From contig NZ_FCOG02000011.1 in assembly GCF_001544975.2 (NCBI RefSeq), positions 79,741-143,740 on the forward strand: a stretch of DNA of 64,000 nucleotides. The letters are read 5' to 3'. The stretch is from Caballeronia arationis (lineage in GTDB: Bacteria; Pseudomonadota; Gammaproteobacteria; Burkholderiales; Burkholderiaceae). The position numbers and the translations under genes were made by a program. Shown one piece after another: positions 25,155 to 32,745 of the stretch. The notes beneath the pieces are model-generated. The model saw only the letters and a list, made by a program, of their open reading frames with translations, was not told the DNA's origin and did no database searches. How positions within the stretch are numbered: position 1 is the stretch's first letter; every line of letters begins with the position of its first letter.

Positions 25155-26162
25155 ATGACTACGCATGAACGTGAACGCGGCCGTGTACGCCTTTACGCCT
25201 GTGGCGGCGCAGGCGTGAACGTAGGTCACAAAGTCGATCGCGTCGCGCAGAGCAACGACGAAGCGTTCGCCCAGCTCGACGTCGTATACATCGACACGTC
25301 GAAGTCGAACCTGCACTCCGACATCAAGGCAGAAAGCGTCTACCTGATCGACGGCCTCGACGGCTCCGGTCAAGTGCGTCGTGAAAATCACGGCGCCATC
25401 AGCGAGCGCGTGCGCGACATCCTGCAGACGTTCAAGCCGGTCGATCTCAACATCGTCCTTTCGTCGGCCGGTGGCGGTTCCGGATCAGTGATCGCACCTT
25501 CGATCGTTTCGGAACTCCTCGCGAAGGACTATCCGACGATCGTCATCTGTGTCGGCGATGACAGCACGAAGAAGTACAGCGAGAACACACTGAACACGCT
25601 GAAGTCCTACGACCAGATCGCGTCGACCGTACGTCAGCAGCCGGTCATCATGTCGTACCTGCAGAACAGCGCGGACATGACGCGCCCCGTCGTCGATCAG
25701 CGCGTGCAGCATCTCGTAGCCGCACTGTGCCTGCTCTTCTCGCGCCGCAACCGGGAGCTGGACTCGAAGGATCTGTACAACTGGCTGCACTACCAGAAGG
25801 TCACTTCGTACAAGCCGGCGCTCACCGCGCTCACGCTCATCGAAGACCTGAACGCCACCAGCCTCAGCAAGATCGGCAACCTCATCAGCATCGCGACGCT
25901 CACGATGCCTGACGTCGATCCGAGCCTGTCGCTGCGTCCGGAAGTGCAGTACGTCGGCTACATCGAGGGCGACACCGCCTCCGACAAGCTCAACATGCTG
26001 GCACCGTTCCACTACGTCACCTCCGACGGCGTCTTCGCGGAAGTCGCCGCCGGACTGAACACCGTGCTCCGCGAGCTCGAAGAGCAGACCGCCGCACGTC
26101 TGAACAAGGCAGGCATTTCGACCAGTGCTGATCAGGCTACCGATACCGGCCTGGTGTTGTAA
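25155..26162 (+). CDS. phuZ: PhuZ, phage tubulin/FtsZ-like spindle GTPase
   Basis: AAGGAA at 25141-25146 fixes the start at ATG 25155 (335 aa, close to the 315-335 aa of known PhuZ). GGAGVNVG (residues 17-24) is the first nucleotide loop and SSAGGGSGS (103-111) the tubulin/FtsZ signature T4 loop. A hydrophobic core and the long helix before the C-terminal tail follow (AAGLNTVLRELEEQTAARLN). The tail ends ATDTGLVL, acidic and flexible as in PhuZ polymers. PhuZ filaments position the phage nucleus at mid-cell and carry capsids to it. An early motif lies upstream, as expected for a gene expressed at once after infection. Confidence 0.92.
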   Translation: MTTHERERGRVRLYACGGAGVNVGHKVDRVAQSNDEAFAQLDVVYIDTSKSNLHSDIKAESVYLIDGLDGSGQVRRENHGAISERVRDILQTFKPVDLNIVLSSAGGGSGSVIAPSIVSELLAKDYPTIVICVGDDSTKKYSENTLNTLKSYDQIASTVRQQPVIMSYLQNSADMTRPVVDQRVQHLVAALCLLFSRRNRELDSKDLYNWLHYQKVTSYKPALTALTLIEDLNATSLSKIGNLISIATLTMPDVDPSLSLRPEVQYVGYIEGDTASDKLNMLAPFHYVTSDGVFAEVAAGLNTVLRELEEQTAARLNKAGISTSADQATDTGLVL

Positions 26163-26816
26163 CTGGTGGCGGGATCTGATGCGCGGGCTGTGCTTAACCC
26201 CCGCGTGCCGGATTCTGATCAAACGCGGATACTCGTCAAAGACGGCGCATGACGTGCACATGCGCTCGTTCGTCCCCAAGCTAACTGCACACCCTAAAGA
26301 GCCGGATACCGCGGTCAAATGGAGGCCGTATGGACCCCACGCTCTGGCGGGTTTTGCCTGGGACATGACGAGTCCGCTCGCCAGATTTCTCACCTGACAT
26401 CGAACAAACAAGAAGCTTCTTTATCAGGAAGCTGGTCATCGCGAAGTGTGCTGACACGAGACTTGAGTTCAGCCACCCGAGGCATCGGGCTGGTCCCGAG
26501 AGGGAGCAATTGTTTCGAATGAGGTCCAAGGCACTGTCGCATCGATCGAGGTTCAGTGAGAACCAATCTACCGATCGTCCCGCAGGATCCGATTGCTCGG
26601 AGGACGGGATGATCCCAACCAGCCTGCGAAGGCAGGTTTGGAATGCGTTCGCGCTGAGCGCATTCCAAATCAACATCAACAGTTACGGACGACGGCGAGC
26701 CGGTATGCGCGATACCGGGCCAGACGAGCACGCCTAACCGGTTTGGGCATAGCAGCAGTCTGAAAAGGGCCGGGGGTGAAAAGTCCCCACGTCGTCCACC
26801 CGATCTAGGAGAAAGC
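26163..26816 (+). ncRNA. Hairpin-rich noncoding tract, candidate structured RNA(s)
   Basis: No convincing ORF in 654 bp. From 26460 to 26797 almost every base can be placed in a local helix. GATCGTCCCG (26573-26582) pairs with CGGGATGATC (26605-26614) around an inner CCGA/TCGG hairpin. CCTGC/GCAGG closes on GAAG. An 11-bp perfect stem joins 26637-26647 and 26659-26669; 7-bp CCGGTAT/ATACCGG spans 26700-26718. GGGGG/TCCCC closes a 7-nt loop near 26772-26788. GGACGACG (26687-26694) pairs with CGTCGTCC (26790-26797) to enclose the last two. The outer helix plus a 7-nt-loop arm recalls a tRNA acceptor/T-arm, but size and loop bases do not fit tRNA. Promoter unknown. Confidence 0.45.
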
Positions 26817-27071
26817 ATGAGCGATAAACAGCAAATCGAAGAACGCGTTAAAGCCATCGTATCGGCTCAGCTTCAGGTCCCCGTCACGGACATCAGGAAC
26901 GAGGACACGATCGTCGCAGTCCTCGGTGCTGACTCGCTCGATGAAGTCGAGATGCTGATGGCAATCGAGGACGACTTCGGTTTGGACATCCTCGACGAGG
27001 ACGCGGAAAGCTTCAAGACCGTTCAGAGCATCATCGACTACGTCAAAGGCAAAGTTCCGGCCACGGTCTGA
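26817..27071 (+). CDS. Acyl carrier protein
   Basis: 84 aa with AGGAG five bases before the ATG. The sequence is a canonical type-II ACP: helix I (IEERVKAIVSAQLQVPVTDI), then GADSLDEVEMLMAIEDDFGL with the phosphopantetheine-accepting Ser40 in the DSLD motif at the head of helix II. DIxDEDAE and a final helix (FKTVQSIIDYVKGKV) complete the fold. Bacterial AcpP is 77-80 aa. The protein would carry acyl chains on a 4'-phosphopantetheine added by the host enzyme. No ketosynthase or acyltransferase is nearby, so it probably feeds or diverts a host fatty-acid, lipid-A or lipoyl pathway. It sits alone between two noncoding tracts, like an acquired accessory gene. Confidence 0.9.
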   Translation: MSDKQQIEERVKAIVSAQLQVPVTDIRNEDTIVAVLGADSLDEVEMLMAIEDDFGLDILDEDAESFKTVQSIIDYVKGKVPATV

Positions 27072-27846
27072 TTTTTCTTAACCGGCGCGCGCCGCTTGCG
27101 GGAACTTGGCTCCCGCGCTGCGGTGCTCTTTTGTTGGGCGTCGGCGCGCAAACGGCGCGCCCTGCCCGTTGGGCGTGATGGTGAGCTAACACAATGTGAG
27201 GCCCGCGTTTGAACGTCACGCCCGCGCTACCTTGGCGCCGGTAGTCGCAGGGTTGAATTCAGTGCAACAAACTTAGGCTGCAGTAGTTTAGGTCTCGATC
27301 AATCCAAGTGATTGACTTCGATCAGATCGCCTGGGGAGGTGATGTGAGGAAGGCGCTCATACCTGATTTCAATCCTGCGTTTGTCCCAGTCTCCGTCACT
27401 CGCTACGCGCTGGTTGGCGCTGGCCGCGAGCGGGGCCCATTCCGAGACTGGATTCCATCAACATCCGCAAAACAACCGAAGAGGTCCGCCATGAAGTAGG
27501 TTAGCTCACGCTCCCATTTCCAGTCCGATTGACTGAAGCCATCCATCAAGTGACCCTCTAGTGAGTGGTAAGACATTCCGCATTCAGTCTGGAACATATA
27601 GCGTCCACCTACGCGGCTGCGCGGGCCTGGCACGAGCATCGACTCGAGCCAACAAGGCAGCGCGCAGGCTAGTGCTGGCCTAATTGCTGATCCACTGTTT
27701 GCACGACGTCGTGATGGTCTCCCAACTGCTCAGCGGGATAAAACAAAGAGCGTCTGTCTCCGTACTGCTCAGCCGGACACAGCAGAGCTACGGGCCAATT
27801 CCCCAGGATCGCATTACGCGAGGAGGGAGTTGGCCCTAATTGCCTT
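27072..27846 (+). other. Hairpin-rich noncoding tract between the ACP gene and the small-gene cluster
   Basis: GCGGGA/TCCCGC (27098-27103 with 27111-27116) then T-rich sequence probably terminates the ACP gene. GGCGCGC/GCGCGCC (27143-27149 with 27155-27161) and an 8-bp long-range helix GGGCGTGA/TCACGCCC (27171-27178 with 27216-27223) follow. The tract ends in a strong terminator at 27792. The run of helices is like the 26163-26816 tract. No plus-strand gene is evident; one minus-strand ORF (27403-27597) is listed separately. Confidence 0.45.
27403..27597 (-). CDS. Possible small antisense-oriented gene (64 aa)
   Basis: The minus-strand frame from ATG 27597 reads MFQTECGMSYHSLEGHLMDG, then FSQSDWKWERELTYFMADLF and GCFADVDGIQSRNG. 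Unlike shadow ORFs in this GC-rich genome, which are Arg/Ser/Pro-rich, it has a balanced composition rich in aromatics, Met and acids. A weak GTGGA lies upstream and TATATG overlaps the start. It would be the only minus-strand gene in the area. Could equally be chance within a structured RNA region. Confidence 0.3.
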   Translation of the reverse strand: MFQTECGMSYHSLEGHLMDGFSQSDWKWERELTYFMADLFGCFADVDGIQSRNGPRSRPAPTSA

Positions 27847-27856
27847 TTATGCCGTC
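27792..27856 (+). terminator. 12-bp hairpin followed by TTTTATGCCGTC
   Basis: 27792-27803 pairs throughout with 27825-27836 (one G-T pair); TAATTGCCTTTTATGCCGTC follows. It ends the noncoding tract and may also start the next transcript. Confidence 0.75.
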
Positions 27857-28012
27857 AATTCAGCCAGCCAGTGAAACAAACGGAACCCGTGTAAAATCCC
27901 GGCCTGTTTGTTTTCCAGAATGCCTCTAAAAACGCTCAGAAACGCTTCTGACGGGCTCGTGCTGGGAAGTTTATATCTCCACGTCAAATCGTGTAGAGAC
28001 CAGGAGCCAGAA

Positions 28013-28393
28013 GTGTTTCGACAAGCCACTCTCATTCAGGACATCCGCGAGTTTTTCGCGATTATCCAACCGCCGTTGCTGGAAATATTCGAGCAAGACA
28101 ACGTCTGCTTCTCGGGAGCATCAATCGAGGACACGGTGGAATGGATCATCGCGCAGCAGATCGAGAACTGCTACGGCCTGTCCGTTCAAGGACACACCCG
28201 CGAGCGCTCGGTCTACAGCGCACTTCACGATCAAGTTGCGAATGCCTTGCCGTATCCCATCTCGTTGCCGGTTCGACAGTTAATAAAGGTGCCGTTGATT
28301 TACGACGACCAGTCCGTGAGCATCGATCTTCGAGGCACGGATTTGTACGTCTTCTATTACATCGACACCGCCCTCCTTTTCACTAGGCCATGA
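28013..28393 (+). CDS. Small cluster protein, member of the tandem paralogue group (126 aa)
   Basis: GTG 28013 has AGGAG at the right distance and is preferred; an upstream ATG at 27920 has no Shine-Dalgarno but would add 31 residues. Helical N-terminal part (TLIQDIREFFAIIQPPLLEI) and a strand-rich end (SVSIDLRGTDLYVFYYIDTA). The terminal G.DLyvF pattern recurs in the downstream genes at 29012, 29487, 29960, 30394 and 30939. The stop overlaps the next ATG (ATGA). Function unknown. Confidence 0.55.
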   Translation: MFRQATLIQDIREFFAIIQPPLLEIFEQDNVCFSGASIEDTVEWIIAQQIENCYGLSVQGHTRERSVYSALHDQVANALPYPISLPVRQLIKVPLIYDDQSVSIDLRGTDLYVFYYIDTALLFTRP

Positions 28394-29019
28394 ACTACCC
28401 GATTATTCAAACACTCAGGCTGGACCCGTTCCCCATCGCTTCGATGATTGAAGCGGTCGTCGGCGACTACCTGGTGAAGCCCGCCCCGGGTATCTATGCG
28501 AAGGGGAAGTTCGACCCGGTGATGCATCCGAGCGGCGTCTACTATCAGCAGGGTAGAAACGAACGAGGCGACATCGGTAACTTTGTTGTCCGGACAATCG
28601 CCGACATACAGCGCGGTACTGAGGTCAGAGACCTGGACGGCAATGTGGTCGTGACGCCCGGGCAAATCCCAATGCTCTCCAACGATCCGACTCTGCCGAC
28701 CCGCGGCATGGCGATCATTGAACGCCTCCTCATCGATACGCTTTCGATCTACGGCGACCAGCGCAAGCGGAGCGCTCGACAAGATGACTTCGCCCAGGTC
28801 GCTGCCGTCATCCACCCTGACTATCGCTCGGACCCCGAGATTGCCAATCAGATTCTGGGTATGGCAAGCCCCATTCGTGGGCAGGTGCGGGACTTCGCAG
28901 GCGAGAACCGCTGGGTCATCCACTTTCTGCACAGGGAAGGCTTCGGCTTAATGGTCGAGAAAAGCATCGATTTTCGAATCGCTGACTGGCACCGAATGAA
29001 AGGATGTGCGTATGACTAG
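28390..29019 (+). CDS. Unknown cluster protein (209 aa)
   Basis: ATG 28390 overlaps the preceding TGA. The protein has a central proline/glycine-containing region (GKFDPVMHPSGVYYQQGRNE) and a strand pair around RDLDGNVVVTPGQIPML. A C-terminal strand (WVIHFLHREGFGLMVEKSID) weakly resembles the ends of its neighbours. It overlaps the next gene by 8 bp. It belongs to the coupled operon 28013-31346. No function assignable; virion or baseplate association is one possibility. Confidence 0.6.
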   Translation: MNYPIIQTLRLDPFPIASMIEAVVGDYLVKPAPGIYAKGKFDPVMHPSGVYYQQGRNERGDIGNFVVRTIADIQRGTEVRDLDGNVVVTPGQIPMLSNDPTLPTRGMAIIERLLIDTLSIYGDQRKRSARQDDFAQVAAVIHPDYRSDPEIANQILGMASPIRGQVRDFAGENRWVIHFLHREGFGLMVEKSIDFRIADWHRMKGCAYD

Positions 29020-29464
29020 AGTGCCAGTGCTCGGGCAGCCGCTCTCGCACTTCGTGCGGCAGCCCAAACGCCATACGTGGATTGGCATGAGCCACGTGGT
29101 GAGCCTGCTGCGCTTGAGGATTCGCGATTACTGGGCCCAACACCGACGCGTGCAGTACGGCGTTCTCGCCGAGCCGCCTCGCCTGATGGACATCAACATC
29201 TGCCCGTTCTTCGATGCGCTCGTACAAGAAATCTTTGGCGGGCATGACGGGGACGTGCGGAATATGGGACAGCTCGTTCAAAGCGAGGCTGAGCTGAAGA
29301 AATTAGGGATCGATGAACGCACCGCTCACGAATTCGCCGAGGAAGCGTTCTCCGCATTCGTCGAGACGGTCGGGCAAACCATGCCGGAGGTCTCTTTCCA
29401 GAACCGAGAGGGCCTCGCGTTCGCGATGACCGAATACGACTTGCTCGTCACCCGCCCGTACTAG
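29012..29464 (+). CDS. Cluster protein, tandem paralogue group (150 aa)
   Basis: AAGGA at 29000-29004 supports ATG 29012, inside the end of the previous gene. Basic N-terminal third (LSHFVRQPKRHTWIGMSHVV) and acidic helical C-terminal half (AHEFAEEAFSAFVETVGQTM). It ends with FAMTEYDLLVTRPY, the shared C-terminal strand motif of this gene group. No enzymatic motif. Function unknown. Confidence 0.6.
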   Translation: MTRVPVLGQPLSHFVRQPKRHTWIGMSHVVSLLRLRIRDYWAQHRRVQYGVLAEPPRLMDINICPFFDALVQEIFGGHDGDVRNMGQLVQSEAELKKLGIDERTAHEFAEEAFSAFVETVGQTMPEVSFQNREGLAFAMTEYDLLVTRPY

Positions 29465-29486
29465 GGGGTGGCAAGGGGTATAATCC

Positions 29487-29957
29487 ATGAAACCAATAGT
29501 CCTCGATACGCGCTCGCTGATCCGGGATTTCCAAGAATACGCGCCGTTCTTCGAGTTCTACGATTCCGGCCTGAAGGACCTGGTCCGGGAAGCCATTCTC
29601 ACCCGCTCCTTCAACAGTCCGTACACGACGAACTACCACCACGGCCATCGCTACGCTCGCGGTCTCGCGGCGAAGGTAATGGAAGACTTCGAGTACGCGG
29701 TCGATCGTCATCACGATCTGTACGGGAAACAAAGTCTGCGTGACATTCTGAATCAGGATCGCGCCCTGTTCAATCTCGGCGTGATTCGCTTTGTCGCGGA
29801 AGAGATGGAACAGGCAGCCGATATATTGCTTCAGCAGCACCTGCGCACCAAACTGTTCGAGATCGCACAGGACAGTTGCGGCGAGCAGATGCGCCCGCGG
29901 TGGATCGGTTCCGATCTGCTGGTCTTCATTCGCTTTCTGACCTCACGGGAGTGTTGA
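29487..29957 (+). CDS. Cluster protein, tandem paralogue group (156 aa)
   Basis: AAGGGG upstream of ATG 29487. Begins MKPIVLDTRSLIRDFQEYAP; long helical middle (RGLAAKVMEDFEYAVDRHHD; IRFVAEEMEQAADILLQQHL). It ends RWIGSDLLVFIRFL plus a short tail, which aligns by eye with SDGLLVFLAR in the next gene and GNDIVLFHFPY at 31346. Unknown function; the gene order suggests duplication and divergence. Confidence 0.6.
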   Translation: MKPIVLDTRSLIRDFQEYAPFFEFYDSGLKDLVREAILTRSFNSPYTTNYHHGHRYARGLAAKVMEDFEYAVDRHHDLYGKQSLRDILNQDRALFNLGVIRFVAEEMEQAADILLQQHLRTKLFEIAQDSCGEQMRPRWIGSDLLVFIRFLTSREC

Positions 29958-29959
29958 CC

Positions 29960-30373
29960 ATGTACTTCCGCGCGACTCGGAAGCCGCAGACGCTTGTACT
30001 GGATTCGCCGCCTGAGCTTCGGATTCTCCGGGCTTGGGTGGCGAATCCTTCTATGCCGACTGTTGACATCGACTGGCTGTATTCGCAAATCTTCGATGCG
30101 ATCGGAAACTATCAGGAAAATATTTGGAAGCAGGAACTGTATGGAGTAGCTGACCGGATGGCCTTCAGCGACATGCTTTACGGTCACAACGACATGTCGC
30201 AGATGGAGCGGGACGATCTGGCGCTGAAGATCATTAGCGCTGGCCAAGCCACTGCCGATTACCTGTTTCGTATGCGAGCGTATGAGAGTGACGGTTACTT
30301 CCCGTACGCGTTTTCTGAGTTCAGATCCGACGGTCTGTTGGTCTTTCTCGCTCGCCAGCGAACGGCGAGCTGA
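29960..30373 (+). CDS. Cluster protein, tandem paralogue group (137 aa)
   Basis: ATG 29960, two bases after the preceding stop, with GGGAG upstream; translation is probably coupled. Helical core (TVDIDWLYSQIFDAIGNYQE; RDDLALKIISAGQATADYLF) and the group's C-terminal strand in FSEFRSDGLLVFLARQRTAS. Similar size and layout to the 29487 and 30939 products. Function unknown. Confidence 0.6.
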   Translation: MYFRATRKPQTLVLDSPPELRILRAWVANPSMPTVDIDWLYSQIFDAIGNYQENIWKQELYGVADRMAFSDMLYGHNDMSQMERDDLALKIISAGQATADYLFRMRAYESDGYFPYAFSEFRSDGLLVFLARQRTAS

Positions 30374-30393
30374 TTTCATACACGACGAAAAAT

Positions 30394-30924
30394 ATGGGCT
30401 ATTCATTTTTCAGACCGCGCCACGAGCCGGACAGCGTGATTCTGGAGACACGCATGCTGTTGGGACCGCTCTTCAGGCGGCTGCCCCATCTCAAGGAAGA
30501 TACCGACGAGTTCATCGGTCGGGTCCTCGACTGTCTCGCATTCGAGAAGGAAGCGCAGGATCAACTGAGCCTCATGTGCGCGGAGCTCGTCGACGACTTG
30601 CTGCATATGCCGTTGCCCGAGAGTGGTCCCAAGCTTCGGTTGGGTCGCTTTGACCCCGAAGAGGAGCGTCAGGAGCGTATCGATATCGTCACGCGCCACT
30701 CGAACGAGATGTACAAGTTCGGTCAGGACCTGCTCGAGCAGCTGCAAGCCCTCCGACTGTATCGCGGCGGCTACCTGCACTATCAGTTCGGCGAGCTGGT
30801 CGGCCATGACATGCTGATGCACCGCCTGATGGTGCCGAAGCTCACGACCAAGATTCCCATCGACTATCTGACCGACGAAGACCTCTGGGAACGCAGCCAG
30901 GTGCACCGGAGGGGTCGTCGATAA
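30394..30924 (+). CDS. Cluster protein, tandem paralogue group (176 aa)
   Basis: Starts MGYSFFRPRHEPDSVILETR. Predominantly helical and acidic, with a Leu-rich helix (LLEQLQALRLYRGGYLHYQF) leading into GELVGHDMLMHRLMVPKL, which echoes the G.D(l/m)L.. strand of the neighbours. A further about 30 residues follow, so this member is extended at its C-terminus (Arg-rich end). Function unknown. Confidence 0.6.
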   Translation: MGYSFFRPRHEPDSVILETRMLLGPLFRRLPHLKEDTDEFIGRVLDCLAFEKEAQDQLSLMCAELVDDLLHMPLPESGPKLRLGRFDPEEERQERIDIVTRHSNEMYKFGQDLLEQLQALRLYRGGYLHYQFGELVGHDMLMHRLMVPKLTTKIPIDYLTDEDLWERSQVHRRGRR

Positions 30925-30938
30925 ACAAGGAGCCCAGC

Positions 30939-31346
30939 GTGCCGGAGCATGATCGAGAAGTCAACTTCTCAAAACGGATGGTTATCCCGGTCGCTGACCT
31001 CATCACGCAATACCGTCGAGACTTGACCGGTCTCACGATCACGCCCTTCGGGTTCGAAGAACTCGTGAGGCAATGTATCGACATCTACATGGGCTGGGAG
31101 GGAGACGAAAGCCAGCTGGCCGAGCTCCCGCAAATTCATCGTATAGAGATCCCAGAGTTGAGAGGGGAGGATTATCAGGCAGTGTATGAGAAGGTGACGC
31201 GTGCCACTCAAACATTCGCCTGTGAATTGTTTGGCCGGTTGTCGCAGGCTGGCGTATTCCTCAACAGGAACACGTTCGGCAACATCAACTATGCGTTCGA
31301 TCGCTTCCTCGGCAACGACATCGTCCTCTTTCACTTTCCTTATTAG
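30939..31346 (+). CDS. Cluster protein, tandem paralogue group (135 aa)
   Basis: GTG 30939 is placed six bases after AAGGAG, so the GTG start is well supported. Core helices (ITPFGFEELVRQCIDIYMGW; ATQTFACELFGRLSQAGVFL) end in AFDRFLGNDIVLFHFPY. This last motif is the clearest copy of the shared C-terminus. Last of the run of related genes. Function unknown. Confidence 0.6.
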   Translation: MPEHDREVNFSKRMVIPVADLITQYRRDLTGLTITPFGFEELVRQCIDIYMGWEGDESQLAELPQIHRIEIPELRGEDYQAVYEKVTRATQTFACELFGRLSQAGVFLNRNTFGNINYAFDRFLGNDIVLFHFPY

Positions 31347-31367
31347 CGATTCAATCGGTGAGCGCCC

Positions 31368-31784
31368 ATGTCGTACAACTATCAGATCGGTCAGGTCATC
31401 AGCTTCGACGTCTACCCCACTCCCATTCTGGGCAACAGCTTCGAGTATGTGACGGTCCTCGCCGTCATGGACCAGTCCACCGCTAACGGCATCATCGATA
31501 CGGTGGCCAACCACATCAAGATGTATCCGTACTTGAAGCCGCAAGGAACGCCCAACGACCCGGCTCAGTACAACTACATCAAGGTGCGCACGCAGTCGGG
31601 TGCGATCACGGCGCTCGGGATGCCGTGGATCAACGAAAGCACGATCAAGGTCTGGACCTCACAGACGATCACCGCTGTCATCAGCGGCGTCACCGCGAGT
31701 GACATTCAAGCTGTCCAGAACGCGCTCATTAGCAACGGCTTCCCGAACATCTCCGTCACTGTCTCGGCAATGCCGGGTTCTTGA
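31368..31784 (+). CDS. SH3-like beta-barrel phage protein (138 aa)
   Basis: Begins MSYNYQIGQVISFDVYPTPI and contains SGAITALGMPWINESTIKVW, the pattern of a family often annotated in large phages as SH3 beta-barrel fold-containing protein. A C-terminal helix-strand pair follows (GVTASDIQAVQNALISNGFP). It is beta-rich, uses preferred codons and is not related to the preceding paralogues. Possibly a virion or baseplate component. The transcript probably ends at the hairpin at 31902. Confidence 0.65.
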   Translation: MSYNYQIGQVISFDVYPTPILGNSFEYVTVLAVMDQSTANGIIDTVANHIKMYPYLKPQGTPNDPAQYNYIKVRTQSGAITALGMPWINESTIKVWTSQTITAVISGVTASDIQAVQNALISNGFPNISVTVSAMPGS

Positions 31785-31901
31785 TCGGTATATTGTGACA
31801 GAGTGCGGGAAACGCACCGTCGCCAAGGGGGAAAGTGGTGAAGTAGTTTCGGGGGTAGTACCGCGAGAACCATAGCACGTTGATTGCAATTTCCTTTGTT
31901 T

Positions 31902-31950
31902 GCCTCTTCCCTCGGGAAGAGGCTTATTCCCCGCAAAGATGTTTTTTTTT
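31902..31950 (+). terminator. Hairpin plus T-rich stretch
   Basis: GCCTCTTCC (31902-31910) pairs with GGAAGAGGC (31915-31923), loop CTCG; TTATTCC follows and a 9-T run starts at 31942. Ends the 28013-31784 cluster. Between here and 32089 no gene is seen. Confidence 0.7.
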
Positions 31951-32088
31951 GCCTACCCCTCGTCAAACGAACTCGCGGCCCAGCTCCAGGGATTGGCGCA
32001 ATCACGATTTACCTCGACCTTCAACGCGCCATGCAGGGTGGGGACGTTATCCATATCGGACACCCTCCCCGCCCACACGACCAACTGC

Positions 32089-32745
32089 TCATTTGGTGAT
32101 CGTCGTGTAGCTGCTCCTGGTGTTACCTAAGTGCGCGCTGAAGTTTTGAATGTCTATGCCGAAGCTTGGCGTTGAAACGCTAAACGTTCCTGTTGCTGGG
32201 ACGCCGGCTTCGTCGAGGCTGATTTTCTGAGTGAAGCCCTGATAGCGAGTAGTTTGCTTAGTGTCCGTTTCGAAGGGCGTCCCAGCAGCGGTCAGTGCCA
32301 TCTGAATTGTAACGAAGTCACTTCCATCGACTGAAGGAATCTGACCAGATGCAGTCGCTGACTTTGGAGGTCTGCTTCCACCGCCGTCCTTGAACGAAAA
32401 TTGCACGTCGCCTGCGTATAGTGCGTAAGAATAGGCTTGCGTACAGTCATCCCACCAGGACATGTAAACTTCCGCAAACGCGAGGGAGGTTACGGGGGTG
32501 CCGCTGCCTTTTGAATGCGTAGCATTTGCGGTAACGGATATAAATACCGTTCCGTCCGTCCGACAGGTAGCGCTGAAGAACCCCAACCCGCTTGCTGCCG
32601 CTCCGGTTGACTTAATGGTTAATACCTCCGCAGCCTGGCCCGATGCAAACATGCTCGAAGCTGCAATAAACGCGATAGCCGCAAGGGCCTTGCTGATCAC
32701 CGTGCGACCGTAGTGAAATTGTTGGATGAGGCGACGCATGCTCAT
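32089..32745 (-). CDS. Exported protein with signal peptide, orphan accessory gene (218 aa)
   Basis: GAGGGG six bases upstream sets the start at 32745 (MSMRRLIQQFHYGRTVISKA). The basic n-region is followed by a hydrophobic h-region (ALAAIAFIAASSMFASG) and an AxA-type site (GQAAE), so Sec export is likely. The mature 180 residues are Ser/Thr/Gly-rich beta-sandwich-like sequence with two Cys (SATCRTDGT and WWDDCTQ). Composition is less GC-rich and codon use less biased than the phage core. It is the only gene on its strand between two noncoding stretches and looks bacterial in origin. Periplasmic or surface action on the host is possible; function unknown. Confidence 0.7.
   Translation of the reverse strand: MSMRRLIQQFHYGRTVISKALAAIAFIAASSMFASGQAAEVLTIKSTGAAASGLGFFSATCRTDGTVFISVTANATHSKGSGTPVTSLAFAEVYMSWWDDCTQAYSYALYAGDVQFSFKDGGGSRPPKSATASGQIPSVDGSDFVTIQMALTAAGTPFETDTKQTTRYQGFTQKISLDEAGVPATGTFSVSTPSFGIDIQNFSAHLGNTRSSYTTITK

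Noticed and set aside
26687..26797. tRNA gene
   Set aside because: An acceptor-like 8-bp helix and a 7-nt-loop arm exist, but the total length, T-loop sequence and missing anticodon arm do not fit a tRNA. No other tRNA was recognised by eye in the window.
26390..26857. 155-aa minus-strand ORF over the structured tract
   Set aside because: Ser/Arg/Pro-rich, overlaps the ACP gene start in antisense and has no Shine-Dalgarno.
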